Below are positions 11,516-21,866 of a stretch of DNA of 64,000 nucleotides, one piece after another. A program made the translations under genes and the position numbers. The first letter of the stretch is position 1; each line of letters opens with the position of its first letter. A model generated the notes under the pieces. The model ran no database searches and was not told the origin of the DNA. It worked only from the letters and a program-made list of their open reading frames with translations. Source of the stretch: Orobanche coerulescens (Eukaryota; Streptophyta; Magnoliopsida; Lamiales; Orobanchaceae); assembly GCA_033398695.1 (NCBI GenBank), contig CM065809.1:170366501-170430500 (forward strand), given 5' to 3'.

Positions 11516-12139
11516 GTGTATGAGATGCATCGAACAGACGAACCCGATGCAGCGGTGGCCTCAGGTACCATCCATATTTTATCTCATCCAGTTCGTGTAC
11601 TTTTTGATACGAGTGCTACCCATTCTTTCATTTCCTTGGAATGTGTACGCCGTTTGAATATAACTTGTATGACTTCTTGCGATCCCTTCATTGTGAAACT
11701 ACCTAGTGGGGATAGAATTGTGGGGAACCTGAAGATTAAAGATTTTCCGGTGAGTATATCCGATATAGATTGGTTATCGAATTTGATTGTAGTTGATATG
11801 GAAGGCGAGGACGTGATCCTCGACGAGGATTGGCTTGATAGTCACCAAGCGATTATGAATTACCGTACCAAAGTTATCACCATGATTACTAAAGAAGGAT
11901 ACGAGTACTCATTTTTGGGACATAAGTCGGGCCAATCTAAGTTACTTATTAGTGCCATGAAGGCCGTAAAAATTTTGAATAAAGGATGTACGGGCTATTG
12001 GTGTTGTGCTTTGAAGACGAAAGGGAACGAAGTCGATTTTTCTTCGATTTCGGTTGTTAATGAATATCCCAATGTTTTCCCGGACGATCTCCCGGGATTA
12101 CCGCCAGATCGAGAGATAGAATTTTCTGTGGACTTATAG
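11516..12139 (+). pseudogene. pol: Chromovirus aspartic protease region
   Basis: The 207-residue frame includes the retropepsin site FDTSATHSFIS; the canonical triad is D-S/T-G followed by A, so here glycine is replaced by serine and activity is doubtful. Downstream are ILDEDWLDSHQA-type features and the linker to RT (FPDDLPGLPPDREIEFSVDL). It ends at a TAG (12137-12139) in the middle of the protease-RT linker, which normally reads through. Confidence 0.75.
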
Positions 12140-13809
12140 CCTGATGCGGCTCCGATTTCTAAGGCACCTTATCGTATGGCACCTTCCGAGATGCAAAAAT
12201 TAAAGAATCAGCTAGGAGAATTATTGAAAAAAGGGTACATCAGACCGAGCGCTTCGCCTTGGGGTGCGCCTGTTCTTTTTGTGAGAAAGAAGGATGGTTC
12301 ACTATGTTTGTGCATCGACTACCGTGAGCTGAACAAAGTGACCATCAAGAACAAGTATCCTTTGCCTCGTATAGACGATTTATTTGATCAGTTGTGGGGG
12401 CTTCAGTTTTCTCAAAAATTGATTTAAGATCAGGGTATTATCAACTCAGGATGAAAGAGTCCGAAGTTCCGAAGACTGCATTTTGGACGAGATATGGGCA
12501 TTATGAATTTGTAGTTAAGCCTTTTGGTTTGACTAATGCACCGGCTAGGGGTGGCAATCGGATAATACGGATACGAATATGGTTATATCCGTATCCGAAT
12601 CCGGAATTTGGAATTCGTATCCGAATCTGGGAATATCCGGGAAAACCTTATCCGTATCCGAATCCGGCAAATATTACCCGGATACGGATACTATCCGAAT
12701 CCGAATCTGCAATTCCTGGTTTATTTTTCAAAAACAAATGGGTGCGAAGGGATTTGACAACTCCTCTCTTTGTGGATTTTTAAAGCCACACTCCAACCAC
12801 TTGGGCTACTTGATTGTTGTGTTAAAGAGAGAAATAATTATAGATAACTTAATATAAACATATCACTGAATTAAAGATCTACTAAGATCTCCAACCAAAT
12901 TACTTTTTTATTTTTTTGAAAATTTGGGAATATCACTAAATTATAGTAGTGATCTACTAAGATCTAAAACCAAATTATATTTATAAAAATTTATATTATT
13001 ATAAATATAAAATGTGTTATATTTTGTAATTATATATTAAAAATATATTAAAATTATATAATATATATAATTTATCTCGGATATGGATATTTTTGGATAC
13101 GGATACGTCTATATCCATATCCGTATCCGGAATTTTCGAATACGAATAATATCCGTATCCGCTTTTTTCGGATACAGATAATATTCTTTTTTCGGATACG
13201 AATACAGATATTTCGGACAGATATCGGATTTTTCGGATTTTTTTACCAGCCCTAGCACCGGCAGTATTCATGCAGTTAATGAACAAGATATTCATCGAGT
13301 ACCTCGACAGGTGTGTGGTCGTCTTTATTGACGACATTTTGATCTATTCTCGAGATAAAGAGGAGCATGCCCGACACTTGCATTTGGTGCTAGATATTTT
13401 GAGAACCGAGCACCTCTATGCAAAATTCTCGAAATGTGAGTTCTGGTTGGAAGAAGTTATGTTTCTCGGCCACTTGATCTCGGCCGAAGGGGTTCGTGTA
13501 GACCCGCAGAAGATTGAGGCAGTACTAGATTGGGCACCGCCTAAAAATGTTAAGGAAGTTCGTAGCTTTCTGGGCCTTGCTGGGTATTACCGTCGATTTG
13601 TCGAGGGGTTCTCGAAACTCGTTCGGCCGCTTATGAAATTACTCCAGAAGACAGAAAAGTTTGTTTGGACGAATGAGAGACAGCAGAGCTTCGATGAGTT
13701 GAAGATACGTTTGACTTCAGCGCCGATCCTAGCTTTCCCACATGGTAGTGAGGGATTTGCGGTCTATAGTGACGCTTCGGGTCAAGGTCTTGGTTGTGTG
13801 CTTATATAG
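12140..13809 (+). pseudogene. pol: Chromovirus reverse transcriptase, interrupted by a hAT element
   Basis: The N-terminal RT part reads PYRMAPSEM and [18 protein letters not shown] to [17 protein letters not shown]. There is a frameshift near 12395-12420, then [12 protein letters not shown] and [10 protein letters not shown]. The hAT element occupies 12546-13254 (second 8-bp target copy to 13262). After it come [10 protein letters not shown], the catalytic motif [10 protein letters not shown] (near 13321-13350), and the start of RNase H ([13 protein letters not shown]) before a TAG at 13807-13809. Removing the insertion restores the reading through LTNAPA and VFMQLMN, so the RT was uninterrupted there before that event. 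Confidence 0.85.
12538..13262. mobile_element. Non-autonomous hAT element with 8-bp target duplication
   Basis: Element 12546-13254 (709 bp) is flanked by GCACCGGC at 12538-12545 and 13255-13262. Imperfect terminal repeats are TAGGGGTGGCAA and, inverted, TAGGGCTGGTAA. The ends are crowded with GGATACGGATACGAAT-type subterminal repeats in both orientations, normal for hAT transposase binding regions. The AT-rich centre has no transposase. The target lies in a codon-conserved RT motif, which confirms the boundaries. Confidence 0.92.
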
Positions 13810-14208
13810 CATGATAAGACGATAGCTTTTGCGTCACGACAACTAAAGCCATGTGAGATGAACTATCCTACTCACGATTTGGAGTTGGCCGCAATTGTCT
13901 TCGCACTCAAGATTTGGCGACATTATTTGTAAGGTTCTCCGTGTCAGATTTATACCAATCACAAGAGCCTGAAGTACATTTTCAGTCAGAAAGAGTTGAA
14001 CATGAGACAGAGACGTTGGTTAGAATTGATAAAGGATTACGATTTGGAAATACTTTACCACCCAGGAAAAGCCAATGTTGTCGCGGATGCTTTGAGCCGC
14101 AAATCGGCATCGCTTCAAATGCTCGAGGTTCTTACGTCTCAGACAGAGATTCGTCAGGATTTAATTGAGCAAGGAATAGAAGTTTGGCTTCAATGAGTAC
14201 AAGGACAG
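13810..14208 (+). pseudogene. pol: Chromovirus RNase H and connection region
   Basis: Reading resumes after the TAG with [23 protein letters not shown] and KIWRHYL, then a TAA at about 13930. It continues with [26 protein letters not shown] to [16 protein letters not shown], the usual RNase H C-terminus. A TGA near 14194 closes the frame before integrase. The overlapping frame at 13914-14168 is a shadow. Confidence 0.75.
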
Positions 14209-15627
14209 TTGTGTACTCTAGAAATTACTTTGTCCTTGGTTGACGACATCAAAGGGAAACAGTGGAGTGACCCGATGATCTCTCAACTGAAGGAAGATGT
14301 AATTAAAAGAAAAGCCCCTGGCTTTATGGTTCATGAGGATAGTATTCTGAGATTTCAGGGCAGACTTTGTGTTCCGAATGATACAGAGTTGAGGCAGAGA
14401 ATTCTCTGAGAAGCTCATGCTACGCCTTACTCAATCCATCCAGGAACGAGTAAAATGTACAAAGACTTGAAGCGAAATTTTTGGTGGAATAACATGAAGA
14501 AGGATGTCACGGAGTTTGTACTACGGTGCTTGACGTGTCAGCAAGTTAAGATCGAACATCAACGACCAGTGGGGTTGTTGAAGCCGCTTCCCATTCCCGA
14601 GTGGAAGTGGGAAGATATCTTTATGGACTTTATCACGGGCATGCCGAGAACTAGAACCGGAATGAACATGATTTGGGTAATCGTCGATCGGTTGACCAAG
14701 TCTGCACACTTCTTGGGTATTAAGGATACTTGGGGACTAGAGAGATTAGCTCGAACTTTTATAGCTGAGATCGTAAGATTGCACGGTGCCCCCAAGACCA
14801 TTGTTTCTGATCGAGACGGTCGTTTCGTATTGCATTTTTGGCAAGCCGTTCATCAGGCTTTGGGTACCGAGTTGAGATTGAGCATGTCTTTTCATCCTCA
14901 GTCGGATGGTCAAACAGAAAGGACGATTCAGACATTGGAGGATATGTTGCGGGCATGTGCCCTAGACTGGTGTAATGATTGGGAACTTCATTTACCGTTG
15001 ATCGAGTTTGCCTACAATAATAGTTGGCATGCGCCGATCAAAATGGCACCGTTCGAGGCACTTTATAGTAGGCGATGTAGATCGCCTTTATTTTGGGATG
15101 AGGCTTCGGAGTTAATCAGAACGGAGCCGGATATGTTGATGGAGACTAAGGAAAAGATTTCTATTATCCGGGACCGGTTACTAACTGCCCAGAGCCGTCA
15201 GAAATATTATGCTGATACTCGTCGTCGACCCTCGGAGTTCAAAGTGGGGGATCATGTCCTACTCAAGGTGTCGCCGACCAGAGGGGTTTTTCGTTTCGGG
15301 AAAAAGGGAAAACTTAGCCCAAGGTATATCGGACCTTTTGAGATTTTGGACAGGGTTGGAGATTTAGCTTATCGCTTGGCGTTGCCTCCAGCTTTGAGTC
15401 ACATCCATAGTGTTTTTCATGTGTCTCAGTTGAGAAAGTACGTGTCGGATCTGAGTCATGTTATCGACTATAGTGAGATTAACGTAGCCGAGGATATTAC
15501 CTTCCCGGAGAGACCCGTGAAGATCCTTGAGCGTCATGAGAAACAACTTCGGCATAAGACCATTCCACTGGTTAAAGTGCAATGTTCGAGACATGGAGTC
15601 GAGGAGGCGATTTGGGAAACGGAATAG
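14209..15627 (+). pseudogene. pol: Chromovirus integrase with chromodomain-like tail
   Basis: The N-terminal segment runs to a TGA at about 14407-14409. The remaining 390-residue frame (14455-15627) has the zinc-binding end (CLTCQQVK), the catalytic D,D-35-E core (MDFITGMP, SDRDGRF, SDGQTERTIQ) and a GPFEIL/HVSQLRKY C-terminal domain. A chromodomain-like tail follows (PVKILERHEKQLRHKTIPLVKVQ...VEEAIWE), thought to guide insertion to heterochromatin. Apart from the stop near its start, the integrase is the best preserved domain of this element. Opposite-strand ORFs are shadows. Confidence 0.85.
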
Positions 15628-15685
15628 AAGATGCGGTCGGAGTACCCCAAACTTTTTATTTCTTAAGTTTCGGGACGAAACTTCT

Positions 15686-15701
15686 TTTTAGAGAGGGAGA
15701 A
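15686..15701 (+). other. Polypurine tract of the Tekay-like element
   Basis: A purine-rich run (AGAGAGGGAGAA with upstream Ts) directly precedes TGTAATACCCG, the LTR start. Confidence 0.75.
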
Positions 15702-15866
15702 TGTAATACCCGTACTTTTTATTGACTGTTTGATCTTGCTGTTCTTCCTATTTTGTCGCTCTGTAAACTCTTTGAGATGTTGTCGATATGGTTATAGAGT
15801 TTCGTACCTTGTTTGGATCACGATCGTGTTGTTTAGACCTTGCGGAAGTGTTCTGGGTCAGAGAAA

Positions 15867-16447
15867 TAGCGCATGCTAGGCCTAGGCTAACGCACGCTAA
15901 TTCTCCTTGAGTAGCGCACGCTAGTTTTGAGCCGTAGCACGCGCTAAGGGACCAGCCAGGTAAGAACCAGTAACTCATCCTGCTCTCTGGACTAGCAATT
16001 AGCGCACGCTAGGAGTTAGCTAGCGCACGCTATTCATGGTCAGTAGCACGCGCTAATACGTTCGTAGCGCACGCTAACGGGCTGGGTCGGCAGAGGCAGT
16101 GAAGTTGTCAGGTTGTCTGGACTATCAGGTAACGTACTCTAGGCTTCGGCTAGCGCACGCTATAAGTGCTGCGTAGCGCACGCTAAGCTATCACGGTAGC
16201 ACACGCTAAGACTCGAGCAGGGCAGAGGACAGTAGGTTTCGGACTCCAATTCCTGGACACCATATTCCAGGTAGCGCACGCTAATTTTCGGCTAGCGCAC
16301 GCTAAAGGAAGGCGATTAGCGCACGCAACAGTATACTTAATGCACGCTAACAGGGCCAACAGAAGCCACTAGACTACCCGGTGACCTCGCTAGCGCACGC
16401 TAATATTAGAGGCGTAGCGTGTGCTAGACTGGGCGAGTATATATTGG
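15867..16447 (+). promoter_or_regulatory. U3 lattice of TAGCGCACGCTA palindromes ending at a TATA box
   Basis: Sites start at 15867, 15888, 15912, 15935; 16000, 16021, 16044, 16065; 16130, 16151, 16174, 16197; 16272, 16293, 16317, 16338; and 16391, 16415. That is four tetrads and a final pair, with steps of 21-24 bp inside a group and starts of groups 119-142 bp apart. The TATA-like GTATATATTGG follows at about 16437-16447. The motif is an inverted repeat TAGCG-CA-CGCTA; some copies vary (TAGCACGCGCTA, TAACGTACTCTA). Function is unknown; position suggests promoter or insulator control of element transcription. Confidence 0.85.
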
Positions 16448-17057
16448 ACAGTTGACTTCTATTTCGTTATTTTTCTCATTCTTCTCACTTTTCCGATCGA
16501 GAGCAGCGGGTTTCGGCGATTTGGAGAGTTTGAAGGCGATCCTTCTTCAGATATCAACATCTTTGGTTGAAGAACAAAGATTTCACAACATCTAATCCAT
16601 TATATCGTCCAAATCAAGGTAAAAATCCTTAAAACCCTATTTTTGGGAATTTTGGGTTTTTCTTAGATTCGTCCGATTTATCCAATTTGAAGCTTTAGAA
16701 TCTTGAGATTATGATGTATCTACCCCGTATACATGCTTTCCCTACGATTTTATGGATTGGTTTGTGCTGTGTTCGGACTTGTGAGGGTTTGGGTGATTTT
16801 CCAACCTCTAGTTTTTTACCCTTGTATTTTCGTGAATCGTAGACGAGTTTTGGGAGTTTCTTTGTGAATTATGAGTATGGATTATTGATTATCATATCCC
16901 TTACGAATCGTTTAGGTACCGGAAGTGTGTTCTTGGACCTACCGAACTCATACTCTTTTCCGTTCGATTTCTCGATGTCTCAAAGGGAAGTATATATTTA
17001 TGATTGTACGTTCTCGACTTTGAAAGTAAGATATATGAATGGCATGTTTATTTATAT

Positions 17058-17205
17058 CCACTCTGGGATGGGCCGAAGGGTCCTCTGAGGGTTTCGTAGC
17101 CTCTAGTGCGATTCCACGGATAATATGAGTTAACCACTCTGGGATGGACCGACGAGTCCTCTGAGGGTTCCGTAACCTCTGGTGCGGTTCCACGGTTGCT
17201 CATGT
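17058..17205 (+). repeat. Tandem duplication in R/U5, period 76 bp
   Basis: Two units start at 17058 and 17134 with CCACTCTGGGATGG. Each includes GTCCTCTGAGGGTT and GGTTCCACGG or GATTCCACGG. This is the positional equivalent of the tandem units in LTRs A, B and D. Confidence 0.75.
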
Positions 17206-17754
17206 ATGTATTGATGTGATGCTATGAGATTTAGTTATTCTGGAATACTAGTCTTGAATTGATGAATTGACGGTTACCTTTACTTTATTGTCGAGGAGTA
17301 TTGTATTTCATATTTGATAAACTTGCACTAACTATTCGACGGCTAACCCCTTTATGGGGGAAATACTTTTTATGTATTTCAGGTTCCAGGAGAGCAGACA
17401 GGCAGGTATAGGGTCGGTACGAAGATGATGGGTAAGCGTGATACTGTGTTTTACCTCCGGTTGTATTTTATGTTCTCCCATCCAGTGTTGTTGTACTGGA
17501 GTGGTTATTGAATACTCGAGTATTGTTTTCCAGTTTTCTTCGATGTTCCGGCCTGTGTTGCCGAGGTACTAATTTTGTGTTGTGATGTCTTTGGATACAT
17601 TGGATATGGTTGAATACCCTTGTATTATTCTTCATTTCATTGTAGGTAGACCTTCTGGGTCAAATTTTATAGTTCCGCATATGTTTATCCTTGTGGGTCC
17701 CACAGCGGGGCTCACGACGCTGTAATATTCCCTGAATAACTTGGGGGTGTTACA

Positions 17755-18196
17755 AATATGACCAATAGTTAACGTACGTAACCATGTAATGTTAACATAA
17801 GCAACAAGGATTAGCGCACGCTAAGGGAAGAAATAGCGCACGCTAACGAAGACAGGGAGCAACGGCTAGTTTAGGCCTTGAAGCCTATAAATACCACCTC
17901 ATATGGTATTCACCATACAACAACTTCAAGAAAAGTTTATATACTTCAGATATCATTATCTTCATTATTGTTGCTGTAATCGAGCTTAATTGTTAGAGCC
18001 ATCTGCCACCGCCTGCAGCCACGAGCCATCCCAGGGCAGCAAACAGGTGTTTTTGTTCTGATTTTTAATTCCTAGCTTGTTTTGTTTGGTTTGCTAATTG
18101 TTATTCGTTGTTCTGATTTTTAATTCCTAGCTCGTTTTGTTTGGTTTGCTAATTGATATTTGCTAATTTGCTAGTGTTGTTGTACTTCGGTCAAGA
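17755..18196 (+). promoter_or_regulatory. Promoter region of the hAT relic, with TAGCGCACGCTA sites
   Basis: Outside the chromovirus LTR, TAGCGCACGCTA occurs at 17812 and 17834 (22 bp apart), with a weaker TAACGTACGTAA at 17770 on the same spacing. A good TATA box (CCTATAAATACC) follows at 17885-17896. A transcribed leader would then run to the hAT ATG at 18197; it contains a tandem pair of about 55 bp (18055-18153). No hAT terminal repeat is visible here, so the left end of the hAT element may be lost at the LTR boundary. Confidence 0.5.
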
Positions 18197-19239
18197 TGTA
18201 TCCTAAAATATACAAATTTGGTGTTGAAAAACGAAAAAAAAATTATATATAGAGTTTACAAAATCACAATACGAAGCTCTTGATAAATTTATTTTCAAAA
18301 CGATAGATGTGTCAAATGCTAATGACGTGTCAAATATTAATGATGTGCAAAATGATAATGATGTGCCAAATGCTAAAGAACAAGAAGAGTGAAGCAGAGA
18401 GTTTGATTAATGCACTAGAAAATTTTGAATTTTTGCTTGGCATGGTTATTTTGTATGATATTTTATTTGCTATTAATATGGTTAGCAAAACGTTGCAATC
18501 TAAATCTATGTGCAAAGATATCACCATAAATCAATTGGAACATGTGTCTTCATATTTTCAAAAGTATCGAGAAGAAGGTTTTATGTAAAGTATGAATACT
18601 GCAAAAGTGTTACTTAAGATGGATGTTGAGCCTATATTTCTAAAAAATAGTTTGGAGAGAACAGTGAGGAACATAAAGGCGAGTCATCTGAAGAATCATT
18701 TAAAGTCAACTATTTTCTTGTTGTTGTTGATATGGCAATTAATTCTTTGAGAAACAGATTTGAGGAACTGAAGACATTTGCAAGTATCTTTGGATTTTTA
18801 TATGATTCAAAAAAGCTAAAGTCATTGGATAATAATGAGTTAAAAGGATGTTGTGTTAAGTTTCATTCAAAAAAATTTCATGGCAACTTATCTGATATTG
18901 ATGTAGATGATCTATTCTCTGAATTAAAAGTGATAACAGTTCACTTTGCCAACTGAAAAAATATCTGCCATTGATATTCTTGAATTTGTCAAACTTGCAT
19001 ATTGTTATCAGAATGCTGCTTATAGAGTTTTTTTGACAGTGCAGTGACTGTAGCGTCAGCAGAAAGAAGTTTTTCAAAACTGAAGTTGATTAAAACCAGC
19101 TTGAGGTCATCAATGTCACAAGAGAGATTGAACAGTTTGGCAACTTTAACAATTGATAAAAATATGTTGGAGAAAATTGATGTTGATGTGATTATATATG
19201 ATTTTGCATCTCAAAATGCTCGAAGAGACCGCTTATTAG
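18197..19239 (+). pseudogene. hAT transposase relic (zf-TTF/dimerisation type), 5' part
   Basis: The N-terminal ATG at 18197 opens a lysine-rich start ending near YEALDKF, as in plant TTF-zinc-finger hAT proteins. Middle fragments (18393-18588, 18732-18956) match the region before the C-terminal domain. The end, VTVASAERSFSKLKLIK to MSQERLNSLATLTI (19044-19234), is the hAT dimerisation domain. Many frameshifts and a large internal deletion make it inactive; the zinc-finger region is missing. Element A is inserted in the last codons, and the 3' continuation is at 27754-28024. Confidence 0.75.
19235..19239. repeat. Target-site duplication of element A, left copy
   Basis: ATTAG directly before the LTR start TGTAACACCCCC; matches 27749-27753. 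Confidence 0.9.
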
Positions 19240-20173
19240 TGTAACACCCCCAAACCACTCGGGAATATTACAGCGCCGCAGACCCTCTCCGCGAGGACCT
19301 ACCAGGCTAAATACAAAACAATGCATCACTTCACATCGCCGACATGGCTACATGAAGGACCATTAGACCGATATGGTCTTATATCACAACACACAGAACA
19401 ATACATACAAGATCCTTGCTCAGAACACATACCCACGCAGGGGCTAGAATACAATATCACTTCCATAACTCGATAAAATAACACATCGGAGGAAAATCAA
19501 CACGACTCTACCAAATACTCTATAATTGGTCTTCACGTGATTAGTATCTTCGTTTCCCATCATCCTTCGTATCGATCCTGTGATTCGCTCCCCAGCTACC
19601 TGCAAGTACCTGGACGCAATACAGACATCCACCCCCGAATACTCGGGGGTTAGCAAAACTCCACTGTTTTGCTAGTGCAAGTATAAAACCAAAAGTACAA
19701 GCCATACACAACGTGCTTCAAGAATATAAAATCTTGAATATATTTCCCGAGATAAATCACTTAATCAAAACAGTTTGATTTAAAAAGGTAGGAAAAGAAC
19801 CATATGTCTCATACAAAATATTTTACGGTCTCGGGGGTTTGAAAACATTTGGAAATAAGGAATTCTCAAGTCTTTCGAAAACACTTGGGGACACGGCCCA
19901 AAATCATCTTTCCAAAATTACGATTCCAATAATAAAACGCGGTTTCACAACCCAATTCACAACACACGGGGTCCAAGACCCAAATCATAAGCCACAGGGT
20001 CCACGACCCGAATCACATAACACATGTTCCTAAGGATTATTCGCGTCCCGTGCTAACAAGCCACGAACCTCAGATGCTCCCGTAGAACATACCCGAGTGA
20101 ATAACCCAATAGGAAACCATACCAAATCACATGTCCTTGTGACAACAGTCACGGAACCATTCCATACCACAAC

Positions 20174-20325
20174 CACAAGTTATCCCGGCATCGGGCTAAC
20201 AAGCCACGAACCTCGGAGTCCCCGCAAGACATACCCGATGATAACCCCACAAGTTATCTCGGCATCGGGCTAGCAAGCCCCGAACCTCGGAGTCCCCGCA
20301 AGACATACCCGGATTGGATAACCCT
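20174..20325 (-). repeat. Tandem repeat in R/U5 of LTR A, period 74 bp
   Basis: Units start CACAAGTTATC at 20174 and 20248, each with CGGCATCGGGCTA and CGAACCTCGGAGTCCCCGC. The other LTR has the same repeat (about 26089-26230) with several missing bases in C and G runs. Confidence 0.75.
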
Positions 20326-21289
20326 ACGGTCACGCCCGACCCGTACTAGCAAGTATGGATCCCGGAGATTCAACAATCCTACCCGGAGGCACATCACTTT
20401 CAGCAGTCACATAACAATGAGCAGAACATCAAGCCAAGCAACACTTAAACATCACAACCTCCTTTCAAAGGAGTAACAACTAATATCCCACGTAATACAT
20501 TCTTAACGAACAAGTACACATAACGTTACGTAATCCCCGGCAAAGAATTACGGTCTAATAAACTCATTCAAAGTGGTCATATCATCTTTTCAACACACAA
20601 ATCAAACACTCATATTCCGAGAACACATATATTCACGAAGTACATAAATTATCGTTGAAAGACAACATTTATCGAGAATATACCGATCCCTTTTTACGTT
20701 CATTAAACATTGGGTTTCGCACGAATTCCTTTACCATTAATTACGCCTACGAAACATGAAACGTATGGACAAGATACTTGCCTCGATATCACGAGCGACG
20801 AAACGACGAACGGGCACGATCGGGAAACCTTCGAACCTCCAAAAACGATCAAGACTTCGACAGCCCACGAATACTACGAAAATAGCATCACCACAAATCA
20901 ATAATACTAATCACAATCCGAAACGATCCTAAAAACGACAAGGATCTAAGTATTCTCAAAGAAATCAAGAATCGTTGACCCGGGCGATAAAAATCGATGA
21001 ACGGTTAACAAAATCTGAAGATTACGGTCAAGACAAACAAGAACAAATAACCGATCGGATGAGATCGGTCAAGAATCACAAATCCAAACAAAACCCCAAA
21101 TTTAAGAAAATAGGGTTCTAACAAGAGATTACCTTGATTTGGACCAAGAAGACGATTAGATGTTGTTAAACATCTACAAATCCGCTCAAAGATGAAGCTA
21201 GAAGAAAAGATCGGTCTACTCGCCTCTGGATCTCACTCCCGGAAGGGATGAAGAAAAGTGGGAAATGACGACTTAATGCTGCTGTCCAA

Positions 21290-21678
21290 GATTTATCTTT
21301 GGGCGATTATTAGCGTGCGCTAATCACCCTTCATTAGCGTGCGCTAACGGGTCAACGCTCCGGAGAAACCGCGTATAACACGCTTAGCGTGCGCTAGCCA
21401 ACAGCCGTAGCGCGCGCTAACGGGTCACAAAACCACCGGTAGCCTCGACGTAATCGCACTCTACCGAGTAGCGTGCGCTAGAAAGAAGAGGAGCGTGCGC
21501 TAAGCGATGATAGCGTGCGCTAGCTATCGGCCTTAGCGTGCGCTAACAAAGTTTCAGCCCCGATCCAAGAGCTACCGGATCGCTCTCGAATCGCCAATAG
21601 CGTGCGCTACACATTCAGTAGCGTGCGCTAAACACCATGCAGTAGCGTGCGCTATGCTTTAAGCATTAGCGTGCGCTA
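21290..21678 (-). promoter_or_regulatory. U3 palindrome lattice of element A, 3' LTR
   Basis: Plus-strand TAGCGTGCGCTA (TAGCGCACGCTA in element sense) starts at 21311, 21335, 21385, 21408; 21469, 21491, 21511, 21534; and 21598, 21619, 21643, 21667. Tetrad starts 21469 and 21598 are 129 bp apart, as in the Tekay-like LTR. In the first group one step is 50 bp. In element sense the array leads into the TATA-like stretch at about 21290. Confidence 0.85.
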
Positions 21679-21844
21679 CACCACAAAATCTCAAAAACCC
21701 ACAAAGTGATCCGAAATGCCTCCAAAAACATGTCCCAACAAGTCGCAACCAAACATGGCACGAAATTCCTACGATGAGGACCATGACAATCCGATAAAAC
21801 CCAGAAAACCCAACGAATCCGGAATAAAGATCTCGGGTATTACA

Positions 21845-21866
21845 TTCTACCCCTCTTAAAAGAAGT
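21845..21866 (-). other. Polypurine tract of element A
   Basis: On the minus strand CTTCTTTTAAGAGGGGTAGAA directly precedes TGTAATACCC. Confidence 0.8.

Larger units (their letters stand above)
11150..17754 (+). mobile_element. Ty3/gypsy chromovirus, Tekay/Del-like, 5' truncated
   Basis: Plus-strand order is gag zinc knuckles, protease, RT, RNase H, integrase, chromodomain-like tail, polypurine tract, LTR. RT before IN marks Ty3/gypsy; the tail after integrase (IPLVKVQC...VEEAIWETE) matches a chromovirus chromodomain of the Tekay/Del type. The 5' LTR, leader and gag N-terminus are missing. A 709-bp hAT element sits in RT. Several in-frame stops and frameshifts make it inactive. It is the only pol-bearing relative of gag-only elements A and B in the window, and shares LTR end sequences and the TAGCGCACGCTA array with A. 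Confidence 0.85.
15702..17754 (+). repeat. 3' LTR of the Tekay-like element (2053 bp)
   Basis: It starts TGTAATACCCG and ends GGGGGTGTTACA, so the 5-bp inverted ends TGTAA/TTACA are present. U3 contains about 18 copies of TAGCGCACGCTA (15867-16426), followed by a TATA box at about 16439. The R/U5 part carries a 76-bp tandem duplication at 17058. The last 60 bp match the corresponding end of element A LTRs (GCTGTAATATTCCC to TTGGGGGTGTTACA), which ties the two families together. The short ORFs inside are not genes. Confidence 0.9.
19240..21844 (-). repeat. 3' LTR of element A (2605 bp)
   Basis: Plus-strand ends are TGTAACACCCCC and CGGGTATTACA. In element sense it opens TGTAATACCCGAGATC. It contains the palindrome lattice (21311-21678), a TATA-like AAGATAAATC at about 21290, and a 74-bp tandem repeat (20174-20325). 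It is nearly identical to the 25150-27748 LTR outside those two repeat zones. Confidence 0.92.

Noticed and set aside
15867..16447. CRISPR-like array (repeats of regular spacing)
   Set aside because: Repeats are only 12 bp with 9-12-bp spacers inside a plant LTR promoter; no cas genes and a eukaryotic context.
17134..17205. Hammerhead ribozyme as in retrozymes
   Set aside because: CGACGAGTCC resembles part of the core, but the required GAAA and CTGATGA boxes are not present together.
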